Source: Bubalus kerabau
Taxonomy: Eukaryota > Chordata > Mammalia > Artiodactyla > Bovidae
Direction of reading: 5' to 3'
DNA: 64,000 nt
NCBI RefSeq assembly: GCF_029407905.1
Contig: NW_026577926.1
Span: 1 to 64,000, forward strand
Of this stretch, positions 1 through 9,816 are shown in pieces. Every line of letters starts with the position of its first letter. Within the stretch, counting starts at the first letter, position 1. Below the pieces are notes generated by a model, which saw only the letters and a program-made list of their open reading frames with translations, had not been told where the DNA came from and did no database searches. The translations under genes were made by a program, and so were the position numbers.

Positions 1-1395
1 TGCCTCTGAGAGGCGAGGGATCTGTGGAGGTGGCGGGGCCCTCGGGACTCCGCTGGTCTGGCGCAACGGAAGAGGGCCTCACCTCGAGGGGAGGCAGGCA
101 CCTCAGGCTTCCTCTGCGTTTCGGACTCCGACCGCAGGGTCCCTGCAGAGTTGGGACAGGAGAGTCAGGCCTCGTCTTGTCTGAGGAAGGGAACCCGCTG
201 GCCTCTCGAGTTGCTCAGGGGTCTCAGGCCCCTCGTCGAGCTGTGTGTGGAACCCGAGGGTCTTTGCGGACGATGCACGGGGTGGCAGTGCCCCTTCGTG
301 TTGTGCCTTCACCCACAGGGTTGCCTTCGAAGAGGGGTCCGGGCCTCGGGTCCTTCTCAAGAGCGGACGGGGAATCGGGGGCGTTCGGCCTGTGGCCCCA
401 CCCACGTGGCTCGTCTCGAATTTCTCGTGAGACGGCCTCATCCTGAGGTGCGCCGGGAAGGCCGGGAACCCCTTCCAGACCACGCAGGGGAATCGCCTCT
501 CCTGTCGCGATCAGGAGGGGAGAAGGGGCTCAGAGGAAGCGGTGCCGGGACCCTCGGTGTTCCCCTCGGGGGAACCCGGCGTGTCGGGGGACTTTTGGGG
601 GTCGCAGGAAGGCTGTCAGGACGTCTCGCCCTTCAGGGCGGAACAGGGGACTTCCCTTGAGACGCCGTCGCGGGCAAGGGCCTCATCTTGCCAAGCGGTG
701 GGAACCACGTGGTTTTTTCTCGAGTTGCGGCGGCATTCTCGAGTTACGACGGGGATCTCAGCCTTCCCCTTGGGTTGGCCCTGGGAAGCCCAATCTTCCC
801 CTCGGGTTGCGAGGGAAAGTGGGGGTGGCGCTCGAGTCACGCAGGGCCGAAGAGACCTCACCTAAGCGTGTGTCCGGGACCTAATTTTCCTCTCCAGGGA
901 AGGCCGGGATCTCGGGGTGCATTCCAGGCTCCCCCGGGGAGTCAGGCCTCGTTCTCGAGGGGAAGCCAAGGACTCCGCTCTCCTCTCGAGTCGCGACGCG
1001 GGTCTCTTGGAGCCCCCCTGAGCGGCCTCAAGGGAGTCCAGCCTCCTCTTCCCGTTTGGAGAGAGGACCCGGGATTGCTCTCCAGGCCATGCAGGAAAAG
1101 AAGGCCCTCAGCCTCGCGAGGACGGGGGCGTCTCAGGGGTTTCCTCGAGCTGCGGCGCCCGTGGGGGTTTTCTCCCGAGGCACGACGAGGATCTCAGGGA
1201 GCCTCTCGTGCGGCGCCAGGGAAGTCAGGTCTCCATGCGCGTGGCGAGGGGGAGCGCGTCCTGGCTCTCGAGTCACGGGAGGGGACTAGGGCCTCGAGAC
1301 GCGTTGAAGAAGGACTCTCGAGGTCTCTGTCGGGGGGCGGCGGGAAACCCTCGTGTCCCTCGCCTTCTGCTGGGACCTTAGGGAACTTCCCAGGG
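1..1395 (+). repeat. Satellite unit M1 (1,395 bp)
   Basis: Ten bases shorter than consensus through many one-base losses (near 18, 41, 55, 192, 218, 280, 368, 421, 433, 618, 820, 841, 918) partly offset by gains (near 713, 955, 1013, 1048, 1112). The BamHI site present in other units is lost (GGATCTG). Confidence 0.85.
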
Positions 1396-2797
1396 TGCCT
1401 CTGAGAGGCGAGGATCCTGTGGAGGTGGCGGGGCCCCTCGGGACTCCGCTGGGTCTGGCGCAAACGGAAGAGGGCCTCACCTCGAGGGGAGGCAGGCACC
1501 TCAGGCTTCCTCTGCGTTTCGGACTCCGACCGCAGGGTCCCTGCAGAGTTGGGACAGGAGAGTCAGGCTCGTCTTGTCTGAGGAAGGGAACCCCGCTGGC
1601 CTCTCGTGTTGCTCAGGGGGTCTCAGGCCCCTCGTCGAGCTGTGTGTGGAACCCGCGGGTCTTTGCGGACGATGCACGGGGGTGGCAGTGCCCCTTCGTG
1701 TTGTGCCTTCACCCACAGGTTGCCTTCGAAGAGGGGTCCGGGCCTCGGGTCCTTCTCAAGAGCGGACCGGGGAATCGGGGGCGTTCGGCCTGTGGCCCCA
1801 CCCACGTGGCTCGTCTCGAATTTCCTCGTGAGACCGGCCTCATCCTGAGGTGCGCCGGGAAGGCCGGGAACCCTTCCAGACCACAGCAGGGGAATCGCCT
1901 CTCCTGTCGCGATCAGGAGGGAGAAGGGGCTCAGAGGGAAGCGGTGCCCGGGACCCTCGGTGTTCCCCTCGGGGAACCCGGCGTGTTCGGGGGACTTTTG
2001 GGGGTCGCAGGAAGGCTGTCAGGGACCGTCTCGCCCTTCAGGGCGGAACAGGGGACTTCCCTTGAGACGCCGTCGCGGGCAAGGGCCTCATCTTGCCAGC
2101 GGTGGGAACCACGTGGTTTTCTCGAGTTGCGGCGGCATTCTCGAGTTACGACGGGGATCTCAGCCTTCCCCTTGGGTTGGCCCTGGGAAGCCCAATCTTC
2201 CCCTCGGGTTGCGAGGGAAAGCTGGGGGGTGGCGCTCGAGTCACTGCAGGGCCGAAGAGACCTCACCTAAGCGTGTGTCCGGGACCTAATTTTCCTCTCC
2301 AGGGAAGGCCGGGATCTCGGGGTTGCATTCCAGGCTCCCCCGGGGAGTCAGGCCTCGTCTCGAGGGGAAGCCAAGGACTCCGCTCTCCTCTCGAGTCGCG
2401 ACGCGGGTCTCTTGGAGCCCCTGTGCGGCCTCAAGGGAGTCCAGCCTCCTCTTCCGTTTGGAGAGAGGACCCGGGATTGCTCTCCAGGCCATGCAGGAAA
2501 AGAAGGCCCTCAGCTCGCGAGGACGGGGGCGTCTCAGGGGTTTCCTCGAGCTGCGGCGCCCGTGGGGGTTTTCTCCCGAGGCACGACGAGGATCTCAGGG
2601 AGCCTCTCGTGCGGCGCCAGGGAAGTCAGGTCTCCATGCGCGTGGCGAGGGGGAGCGCGTCCTGGCTCTCGAGTCACGGGAGGGGACTAGGGCCTCGAGA
2701 CGCGTTGAAGAAGGACTCTCGAGGTCTCTGTCGGGGGGGCGGCGGGAAACCCTCGTGTCCCCGCCTTCTGCCGGGGACCTTAGGGAACTTCCCAGGG
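1396..2797 (+). repeat. Satellite unit M2 (1,402 bp)
   Basis: Several one-base indels: GCGAGGATCC near 1410, GCGCAAACGG near 1460, CAGGCTCGTC near 1567, CACAGGTTGCC near 1718. Also CTCGTGTTG near 1608, a change shared with M18 and M19. Confidence 0.85.
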
Positions 2798-4196
2798 TGC
2801 CTCTGAGAGGCGAGGGATCCTGTGGAGGTGGCGGGGCCCCTCGGGACTCCCGCGGGTCTGGCGCAACGGAAGAGGGCCTCACCTCGAGGGGAGGCAGGCA
2901 CCTCAGGCTTCCTCTGCGTTTCGGACTCCGACCGCAGGGTCCCTGCAGAGTTGGGACAGGAGAGTCAGGCCTCGTCTTGTCTGAGGAAGGGAACCCCGCT
3001 GGCCTCTCGAGTTGCTCAGGGGGTCTCAGGCCCCTCGTCGATGTGGAACCCGCGGGTCTTTGCGGACGATGCACGGGGGTGGCAGTGCCCCTTCGTGTTG
3101 TGCCTTCACCCACAGGGTTGCCTTCGAAGAGGGGTCCGGGCCTCGGGTCCTTCTCAAGAGCGGACCGGGGAATCGGGGGCGTTCGGCCTGTGGCCCCACC
3201 CACGTGGCTCGTCTCGAATTTCCTCGTGAGACCGGCCTCATCCTGAGGTGCGCCGGGAAGGCCGGGAACCCCTTCCAGACCACGCAGGGGAATCGCCTCT
3301 CCTGTCGCGATCAGGAGGGGAGAAGGGGCTCAGAGGAAGCGGTGCCGGGACCCTCGGTGTTCCCCTCGGGGGAACCCGGCGTGTCGGGGGACTTTTGGGG
3401 GTCGCAGGAAGGCTGTCAGGGACCGTCTCGCCCTTCAGGGCGGAACAGGGGACTTCCCTTGAGACGCCGTCGCGGGCAAGGGCCTCATCTTGCCAAGCGG
3501 TGGGAACCACGTGGTTTTTCTCGAGTTGCGGCGGCATTCTCGAGTTACGACGGGGATCTCAGCCTTCCCCTTGGGTTGGCCCTGGGAAGCCCAATCTTCC
3601 CCTCGGGTTGCGAGGGAAAGCTGGGGGTGGCGCTCGAGTCACTGCAGGGCCGAAGAGACCTCACCTAAGCGTGTGTCCGGGACCTAATTTTCCTCTCCAG
3701 GGAAGGCCGGGATCTCGGGGTTGCATTCCAGGCTCCCCCGGGGAGTCAGGCCTCGTCTCGAGGGGAAGCCAAGGACTCCGCTCTCCTCTCGAGTCGCGAC
3801 GCGGGTCTCTTGGAGCCCCCTGAGCGGCCTCAAGGGAGTCCAGCGTCCTCTTCCGTTTGGAGAGAGGACCCGGGATTGCTCTCCAGGCCATGCAGGAAAA
3901 GAAGGCCCTCAGCTCGCGAGGACGGGGGCGTCTCAGGGGTTTCCTCGAGCTGCGGCGCCCGTGGGGGTTTTCTCCCGAGGCACGACGAGGATCTCAGGGA
4001 GCCTCTCGTGCGGCGCCAGGGAAGTCAGGTCTCCATGCGCGTGGCGAGGGGGAGCGCGTCCTGGCTCTCGAGTCACGGGAGGGGACTAGGGCCTCGAGAC
4101 GCGTTGAAGAAGGACTCTCGAGGTCTCTGTCGGGGGGCGGCGGGAAACCCTCGTGTCCCTCGCCTTCTGCCGGGGACCTTAGGGAACTTCCCAGGG
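2798..4196 (+). repeat. Satellite unit M3 (1,399 bp)
   Basis: A six-base loss near 3,040 (GTCGATGTGG for GTCGAGCTGTGTGTGG) explains its length. It also has GACTCCCGCGGG near 2,846 and a C-to-G at 3,845. From 3,846 onward it equals the consensus. Confidence 0.88.
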
Positions 4197-5601
4197 TGCC
4201 TCTGAGAGGCGAGGGATCCTGTGGAGGTGGCGGGGCCCCTCGGGACTCCGCTGGGTCTGGCGCAACGGAAGAGGGCCTCACCTCGAGGGGAGGCAGGCAC
4301 CTCAGGCTTCCTCTGCGTTTCGGACTCCGACCGCAGGGTCCCTGCAGAGTTGGGACAGGAGAGTCAGGCCTCGTCTTGTCTGAGGAAGGGAACCCCGCTG
4401 GCCTCTCGAGTTGCTCAGGGGGTCTCAGGCCCCTCGTCGAGCTGTGTGTGGAACCCGCGGGTCTTTGCGGACGATGCACGGGGGTGGCAGTGCCCCTTCG
4501 TGTTGTGCCTTCACCCACAGGGTTGCCTTCGAAGAGGGGTCCGGGCCTCGGGTCCTTCTCAAGAGCGGACCGGGGAATCGGGGGCGTTCGGCCTGTGGCC
4601 CCACCCACGTGGCTCGTCTCGAATTTCCTCGTGAGACCGGCCTCATCCTGAGGTGCGCCGGGAAGGCCGGGAACCCCTTCCAGACCACGCAGGGGAATCG
4701 CCTCTCCTGTCGCGATCAGGAGGGGAGAAGGGGCTCAGAGGAAGCGGTGCCGGGACCCTCGGTGTTCCCCTCGGGGGAACCCGGCGTGTCGGGGGACTTT
4801 TGGGGGTCGCAGGAAGGCTGTCAGGGACCGTCTCGCCCTTCAGGGCGGAACAGGGGACTTCCCTTGAGACGCCGTCGCGGGCAAGGGCCTCATCTTGCCA
4901 AGCGGTGGGAACCACGTGGTTTTTCTCGAGTTGCGGCGGCATTCTCGAGTTACGACGGGGATCTCAGCCTTCCCCTTGGGTTGGCCCTGGGAAGCCCAAT
5001 CTTCCCCTCGGGTTGCGAGGGAAAGCTGGGGGTGGCGCTCGAGTCACTGCAGGGCCGAAGAGACCTCACCTAAGCGTGTGTCCGGGACCTAATTTTCCTC
5101 TCCAGGGAAGGCCGGGATCTCGGGGTTGCATTCCAGGCTCCCCCGGGGAGTCAGGCCTCGTCTCGAGGGGAAGCCAAGGACTCCGCTCTCCTCTCGAGTC
5201 GCGACGCGGGTCTCTTGGAGCCCCCTGAGCGGCCTCAAGGGAGTCCAGCCTCCTCTTCCGTTTGGAGAGAGGACCCGGGATTGCTCTCCAGGCCATGCAG
5301 GAAAAGAAGGCCCTCAGCTCGCGAGGACGGGGGCGTCTCAGGGGTTTCCTCGAGCTGCGGCGCCCGTGGGGGTTTTCTCCCGAGGCACGACGAGGATCTC
5401 AGGGAGCCTCTCGTGCGGCGCCAGGGAAGTCAGGTCTCCATGCGCGTGGCGAGGGGGAGCGCGTCCTGGCTCTCGAGTCACGGGAGGGGACTAGGGCCTC
5501 GAGACGCGTTGAAGAAGGACTCTCGAGGTCTCTGTCGGGGGGCGGCGGGAAACCCTCGTGTCCCTCGCCTTCTGCCGGGGACCTTAGGGAACTTCCCAGG
5601 G
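4197..5601 (+). repeat. Satellite unit M4 (1,405 bp)
   Basis: Type-A consensus, identical by eye to M5 and M6. The BamHI site GGATCC is at 4,214-4,219, one per unit. Confidence 0.92.
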
Positions 5602-6010
5602 TGCCTCTGAGAGGCGAGGGATCCTGTGGAGGTGGCGGGGCCCCTCGGGACTCCGCTGGGTCTGGCGCAACGGAAGAGGGCCTCACCTCGAGGGGAGGCA
5701 GGCACCTCAGGCTTCCTCTGCGTTTCGGACTCCGACCGCAGGGTCCCTGCAGAGTTGGGACAGGAGAGTCAGGCCTCGTCTTGTCTGAGGAAGGGAACCC
5801 CGCTGGCCTCTCGAGTTGCTCAGGGGGTCTCAGGCCCCTCGTCGAGCTGTGTGTGGAACCCGCGGGTCTTTGCGGACGATGCACGGGGGTGGCAGTGCCC
5901 CTTCGTGTTGTGCCTTCACCCACAGGGTTGCCTTCGAAGAGGGGTCCGGGCCTCGGGTCCTTCTCAAGAGCGGACCGGGGAATCGGGGGCGTTCGGCCTG
6001 TGGCCCCACC

Positions 6011-6016
6011 CACGTG
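6011..6016. promoter_or_regulatory. Second CACGTG E-box per unit (representative)
   Basis: CCCACGTGGC at unit offset 410-415, about 307 bp before the palindromic E-box, close to ten 31-bp periods. It is present in every unit I inspected. It is a sequence match only. Confidence 0.45.
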
Positions 6017-6314
6017 GCTCGTCTCGAATTTCCTCGTGAGACCGGCCTCATCCTGAGGTGCGCCGGGAAGGCCGGGAACCCCTTCCAGACCACGCAGGGG
6101 AATCGCCTCTCCTGTCGCGATCAGGAGGGGAGAAGGGGCTCAGAGGAAGCGGTGCCGGGACCCTCGGTGTTCCCCTCGGGGGAACCCGGCGTGTCGGGGG
6201 ACTTTTGGGGGTCGCAGGAAGGCTGTCAGGGACCGTCTCGCCCTTCAGGGCGGAACAGGGGACTTCCCTTGAGACGCCGTCGCGGGCAAGGGCCTCATCT
6301 TGCCAAGCGGTGGG

Positions 6315-6326
6315 AACCACGTGGTT
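6315..6326. promoter_or_regulatory. 12-bp palindrome AACCACGTGGTT with E-box (representative; one per unit)
   Basis: AACCACGTGGTT is a perfect inverted repeat centred on CACGTG, the canonical E-box of USF, MYC/MAX and related bHLH factors. It lies at unit offset 714-725 and recurs in nearly every type-A and type-B unit. M36 loses it (ACCATGTGG near 48,752). M31, M34 and M35 keep CACGTG but break the outer arm (GTGGCTTTT). Binding is not shown by sequence alone. Confidence 0.5.
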
Positions 6327-6492
6327 TTTCTCGAGTTGCGGCGGCATTCTCGAGTTACGACGGGGATCTCAGCCTTCCCCTTGGGTTGGCCCTGGGAAGC
6401 CCAATCTTCCCCTCGGGTTGCGAGGGAAAGCTGGGGGTGGCGCTCGAGTCACTGCAGGGCCGAAGAGACCTCACCTAAGCGTGTGTCCGGGA

Positions 6493-6511
6493 CCTAATTT
6501 TCCTCTCCAGG
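6493..6511 (+). other. Splice-acceptor-like motif (representative; one per unit)
   Basis: CCTAATTTTCCTCTCCAGG has a branch-point-like CTAAT, a pyrimidine tract and CAG|G. It is the most A+T-rich spot of the unit. In type B it reads CCTAATATTCCTCTCCAGG. The branch-to-AG distance is short for a mammalian acceptor. It may be a chance match. Confidence 0.25.
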
Positions 6512-7006
6512 GAAGGCCGGGATCTCGGGGTTGCATTCCAGGCTCCCCCGGGGAGTCAGGCCTCGTCTCGAGGGGAAGCCAAGGACTCCGCTCTCCTCTC
6601 GAGTCGCGACGCGGGTCTCTTGGAGCCCCCTGAGCGGCCTCAAGGGAGTCCAGCCTCCTCTTCCGTTTGGAGAGAGGACCCGGGATTGCTCTCCAGGCCA
6701 TGCAGGAAAAGAAGGCCCTCAGCTCGCGAGGACGGGGGCGTCTCAGGGGTTTCCTCGAGCTGCGGCGCCCGTGGGGGTTTTCTCCCGAGGCACGACGAGG
6801 ATCTCAGGGAGCCTCTCGTGCGGCGCCAGGGAAGTCAGGTCTCCATGCGCGTGGCGAGGGGGAGCGCGTCCTGGCTCTCGAGTCACGGGAGGGGACTAGG
6901 GCCTCGAGACGCGTTGAAGAAGGACTCTCGAGGTCTCTGTCGGGGGGCGGCGGGAAACCCTCGTGTCCCTCGCCTTCTGCCGGGGACCTTAGGGAACTTC
7001 CCAGGG

Positions 7007-8411
7007 TGCCTCTGAGAGGCGAGGGATCCTGTGGAGGTGGCGGGGCCCCTCGGGACTCCGCTGGGTCTGGCGCAACGGAAGAGGGCCTCACCTCGAGGGG
7101 AGGCAGGCACCTCAGGCTTCCTCTGCGTTTCGGACTCCGACCGCAGGGTCCCTGCAGAGTTGGGACAGGAGAGTCAGGCCTCGTCTTGTCTGAGGAAGGG
7201 AACCCCGCTGGCCTCTCGAGTTGCTCAGGGGGTCTCAGGCCCCTCGTCGAGCTGTGTGTGGAACCCGCGGGTCTTTGCGGACGATGCACGGGGGTGGCAG
7301 TGCCCCTTCGTGTTGTGCCTTCACCCACAGGGTTGCCTTCGAAGAGGGGTCCGGGCCTCGGGTCCTTCTCAAGAGCGGACCGGGGAATCGGGGGCGTTCG
7401 GCCTGTGGCCCCACCCACGTGGCTCGTCTCGAATTTCCTCGTGAGACCGGCCTCATCCTGAGGTGCGCCGGGAAGGCCGGGAACCCCTTCCAGACCACGC
7501 AGGGGAATCGCCTCTCCTGTCGCGATCAGGAGGGGAGAAGGGGCTCAGAGGAAGCGGTGCCGGGACCCTCGGTGTTCCCCTCGGGGGAACCCGGCGTGTC
7601 GGGGGACTTTTGGGGGTCGCAGGAAGGCTGTCAGGGACCGTCTCGCCCTTCAGGGCGGAACAGGGGACTTCCCTTGAGACGCCGTCGCGGGCAAGGGCCT
7701 CATCTTGCCAAGCGGTGGGAACCACGTGGTTTTTCTCGAGTTGCGGCGGCATTCTCGAGTTACGACGGGGATCTCAGCCTTCCCCTTGGGTTGGCCCTGG
7801 GAAGCCCAATCTTCCCCTCGGGTTGCGAGGGAAAGCTGGGGGTGGCGCTCGAGTCACTGCAGGGCCGAAGAGACCTCACCTAAGCGTGTGTCCGGGACCT
7901 AATTTTCCTCTCCAGGGAAGGCCGGGATCTCGGGGTTGCATTCCAGGCTCCCCCGGGGAGTCAGGCCTCGTCTCGAGGGGAAGCCAAGGACTCCGCTCTC
8001 CTCTCGAGTCGCGACGCGGGTCTCTTGGAGCCCCCTGAGCGGCCTCAAGGGAGTCCAGCCTCCTCTTCCGTTTGGAGAGAGGACCCGGGATTGCTCTCCA
8101 GGCCATGCAGGAAAAGAAGGCCCTCAGCTCGCGAGGACGGGGGCGTCTCAGGGGTTTCCTCGAGCTGCGGCGCCCGTGGGGGTTTTCTCCCGAGGCACGA
8201 CGAGGATCTCAGGGAGCCTCTCGTGCGGCGCCAGGGAAGTCAGGTCTCCATGCGCGTGGCGAGGGGGAGCGCGTCCTGGCTCTCGAGTCACGGGAGGGGA
8301 CTAGGGCCTCGAGACGCGTTGAAGAAGGACTCTCGAGGTCTCTGTCGGGGGGCGGCGGGAAACCCTCGTGTCCCTCGCCTTCTGCCGGGGACCTTAGGGA
8401 ACTTCCCAGGG
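7007..8411 (+). repeat. Satellite unit M6 (1,405 bp)
   Basis: No difference from M5 seen. Confidence 0.92.
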
Positions 8412-9816
8412 TGCCTCTGAGAGGCGAGGGATCCTGTGGAGGTGGCGGGGCCCCTCGGGACTCCGCTGGGTCTGGCGCAACGGAAGAGGGCCTCACCTCG
8501 AGGGGAGGCAGGCACCTCAGGCTTCCTCTGCGTTTCGGACTCCGACCGCAGGGTCCCTGCAGAGTTGGGACAGGAGAGTCAGGCCTCGTCTTGTCTGAGG
8601 AAGGGAACCCCGCTGGCCTCTCGAGTTGCTCAGGGGGTCTCAGGCCCCTCGTCGAGCTGTGTGTGGAACCCGCGGGTCTTTGCGGACGATGCACGGGGGT
8701 GGCAGTGCCCCTTCGTGTTGTGCCTTCACCCACAGGGTTGCCTTCGAAGAGGGGTCCGGGCCTCGGGTCCTTCTCAAGAGCGGACCGGGGAATCGGGGGC
8801 GTTCGGCCTGTGGCCCCACCCACGTGGCTCATCTCGAATTTCCTCGTGAGACCGGCCTCATCCTGAGGTGCGCCGGGAAGGCCGGGAACCCCTTCCAGAC
8901 CACGCAGGGGAATCGCCTCTCCTGTCGCGATCAGGAGGGGAGAAGGGGCTCAGAGGAAGCGGTGCCGGGACCCTCGGTGTTCCCCTCGGGGGAACCCGGC
9001 GTGTCGGGGGACTTTTGGGGGTCGCAGGAAGGCTGTCAGGGACCGTCTCGCCCTTCAGGGCGGAACAGGGGACTTCCCTTGAGACGCCGTCGCGGGCAAG
9101 GGCCTCATCTTGCCAAGCGGTGGGAACCACGTGGTTTTTCTCGAGTTGCGGCGGCATTCTCGAGTTACGACGGGGATCTCAGCCTTCCCCTTGGGTTGGC
9201 CCTGGGAAGCCCAATCTTCCCCTCGGGTTGCGAGGGAACGCTGGGGGTGGCGCTCGAGTCACTGCAGGGCCGAAGAGACCTCACCTAAGCGTGTGTCCGG
9301 GACCTAATTTTCCTCTCCAGGGAAGGCAGGGATCTCGGGGTTGCATTCCAGGCTCCCCCGGGGAGTCAGGCCTCGTCTCGAGGGGAAGCCAAGGACTCCG
9401 CTCTCCTCTCGAGTCGCGACGCGGGTCTCTTGGAGCCCCCTGAGCGGCCTCAAGGGAGTCCAGCCTCCTCTTCCGTTTGGAGAGAGGACCCGGGATTGCT
9501 CTCCAGGCCATGCAGGAAAAGAAGGCCCTCAGCTCGCGAGGACGGGGGCGTCTCAGGGGTTTCCTCGAGCTGCGGCGCCCGTGGGGGTTTTCTCCCGAGG
9601 CACGACGAGGATCTCAGGGAGCCTCTCGTGCGGCGCCAGGGAAGTCAGGTCTCCATGCGCGTGGCGAGGGGGAGCGCGTCCTGGCTCTCGAGTCACGGGA
9701 GGGGACTAGGGCCTCGAGACGCGTTGAAGAAGGACTCTCGAGGTCTCTGTCGGGGGGCGGCGGGAAACCCTCGTGTCCCTCGCCTTCTGCCGGGGACCTT
9801 AGGGAACTTCCCAGGG
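8412..9816 (+). repeat. Satellite unit M7 (1,405 bp)
   Basis: G-to-A at 8,831, A-to-C at 9,239 (GAGGGAACG) and C-to-A at 9,328 (GGCAGG). The last two are otherwise found together in M25 and M28, 24 kb and more away. Confidence 0.9.

Larger units (their letters stand above)
1..3050 (+). repeat. Array domain 1: indel-rich units at the window edge
   Basis: M1, M2 and the start of M3 are 1,395, 1,402 and 1,399 bp long instead of 1,405. Most differences from the consensus are one base gained or lost in short homopolymer runs: GGATCTG for GGATCCTG near 18, GGCCCTC for GGCCCCTC near 41, six T for five near 713, six C for five near 1013. Substitutions are fewer. This pattern is typical of long-read consensus error near a contig end, so individual variants here should not be trusted. 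Confidence 0.7.
5602..7006 (+). repeat. Satellite unit M5 (1,405 bp), type-A reference
   Basis: I used this unit as the reference for variant positions because M4-M6 agree throughout. E-boxes at 6,011 and 6,318. Confidence 0.92.
3846..8830 (+). repeat. Invariant monomer run (about 3.5 identical units)
   Basis: Comparing the sequence with itself at a 1,405-bp shift shows no difference between a G at 3,845 (CAGCGTCC for CAGCCTCC) and a G-to-A change at 8,831. M4, M5 and M6 are therefore indistinguishable by eye. This implies very recent amplification or conversion, or an assembly artefact that replicated one read consensus. Confidence 0.8.

Noticed and set aside
3857..4651. 264-codon open frame repeated in most units
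   Set aside because: It recurs with the 1,405-bp period, overlaps long open frames on both strands, has low-complexity Gly/Arg/Ser/Pro content and no recognisable domain. Variants among units do not spare codon positions 1 and 2.
5930..5960. CENP-B box (TTCG, four bases, A, two bases, CGGG)
   Set aside because: CCTTCGAAGAGGGGTCCGGG looks similar but lacks the required A and spacing. No other candidate was found by eye on either strand.
6170..6220. G-quadruplex in the G-rich stretches
   Set aside because: Runs such as GGGGGACTTTTGGGGG and GGGGTCCGGGCCTCGGG lack a fourth G-run within short loops.
6318..6323. Promoter for a satellite-encoded gene at the E-box palindrome
   Set aside because: There is no TATA box, initiator or downstream gene; only the short motif supports it, so it is kept as a possible binding site.
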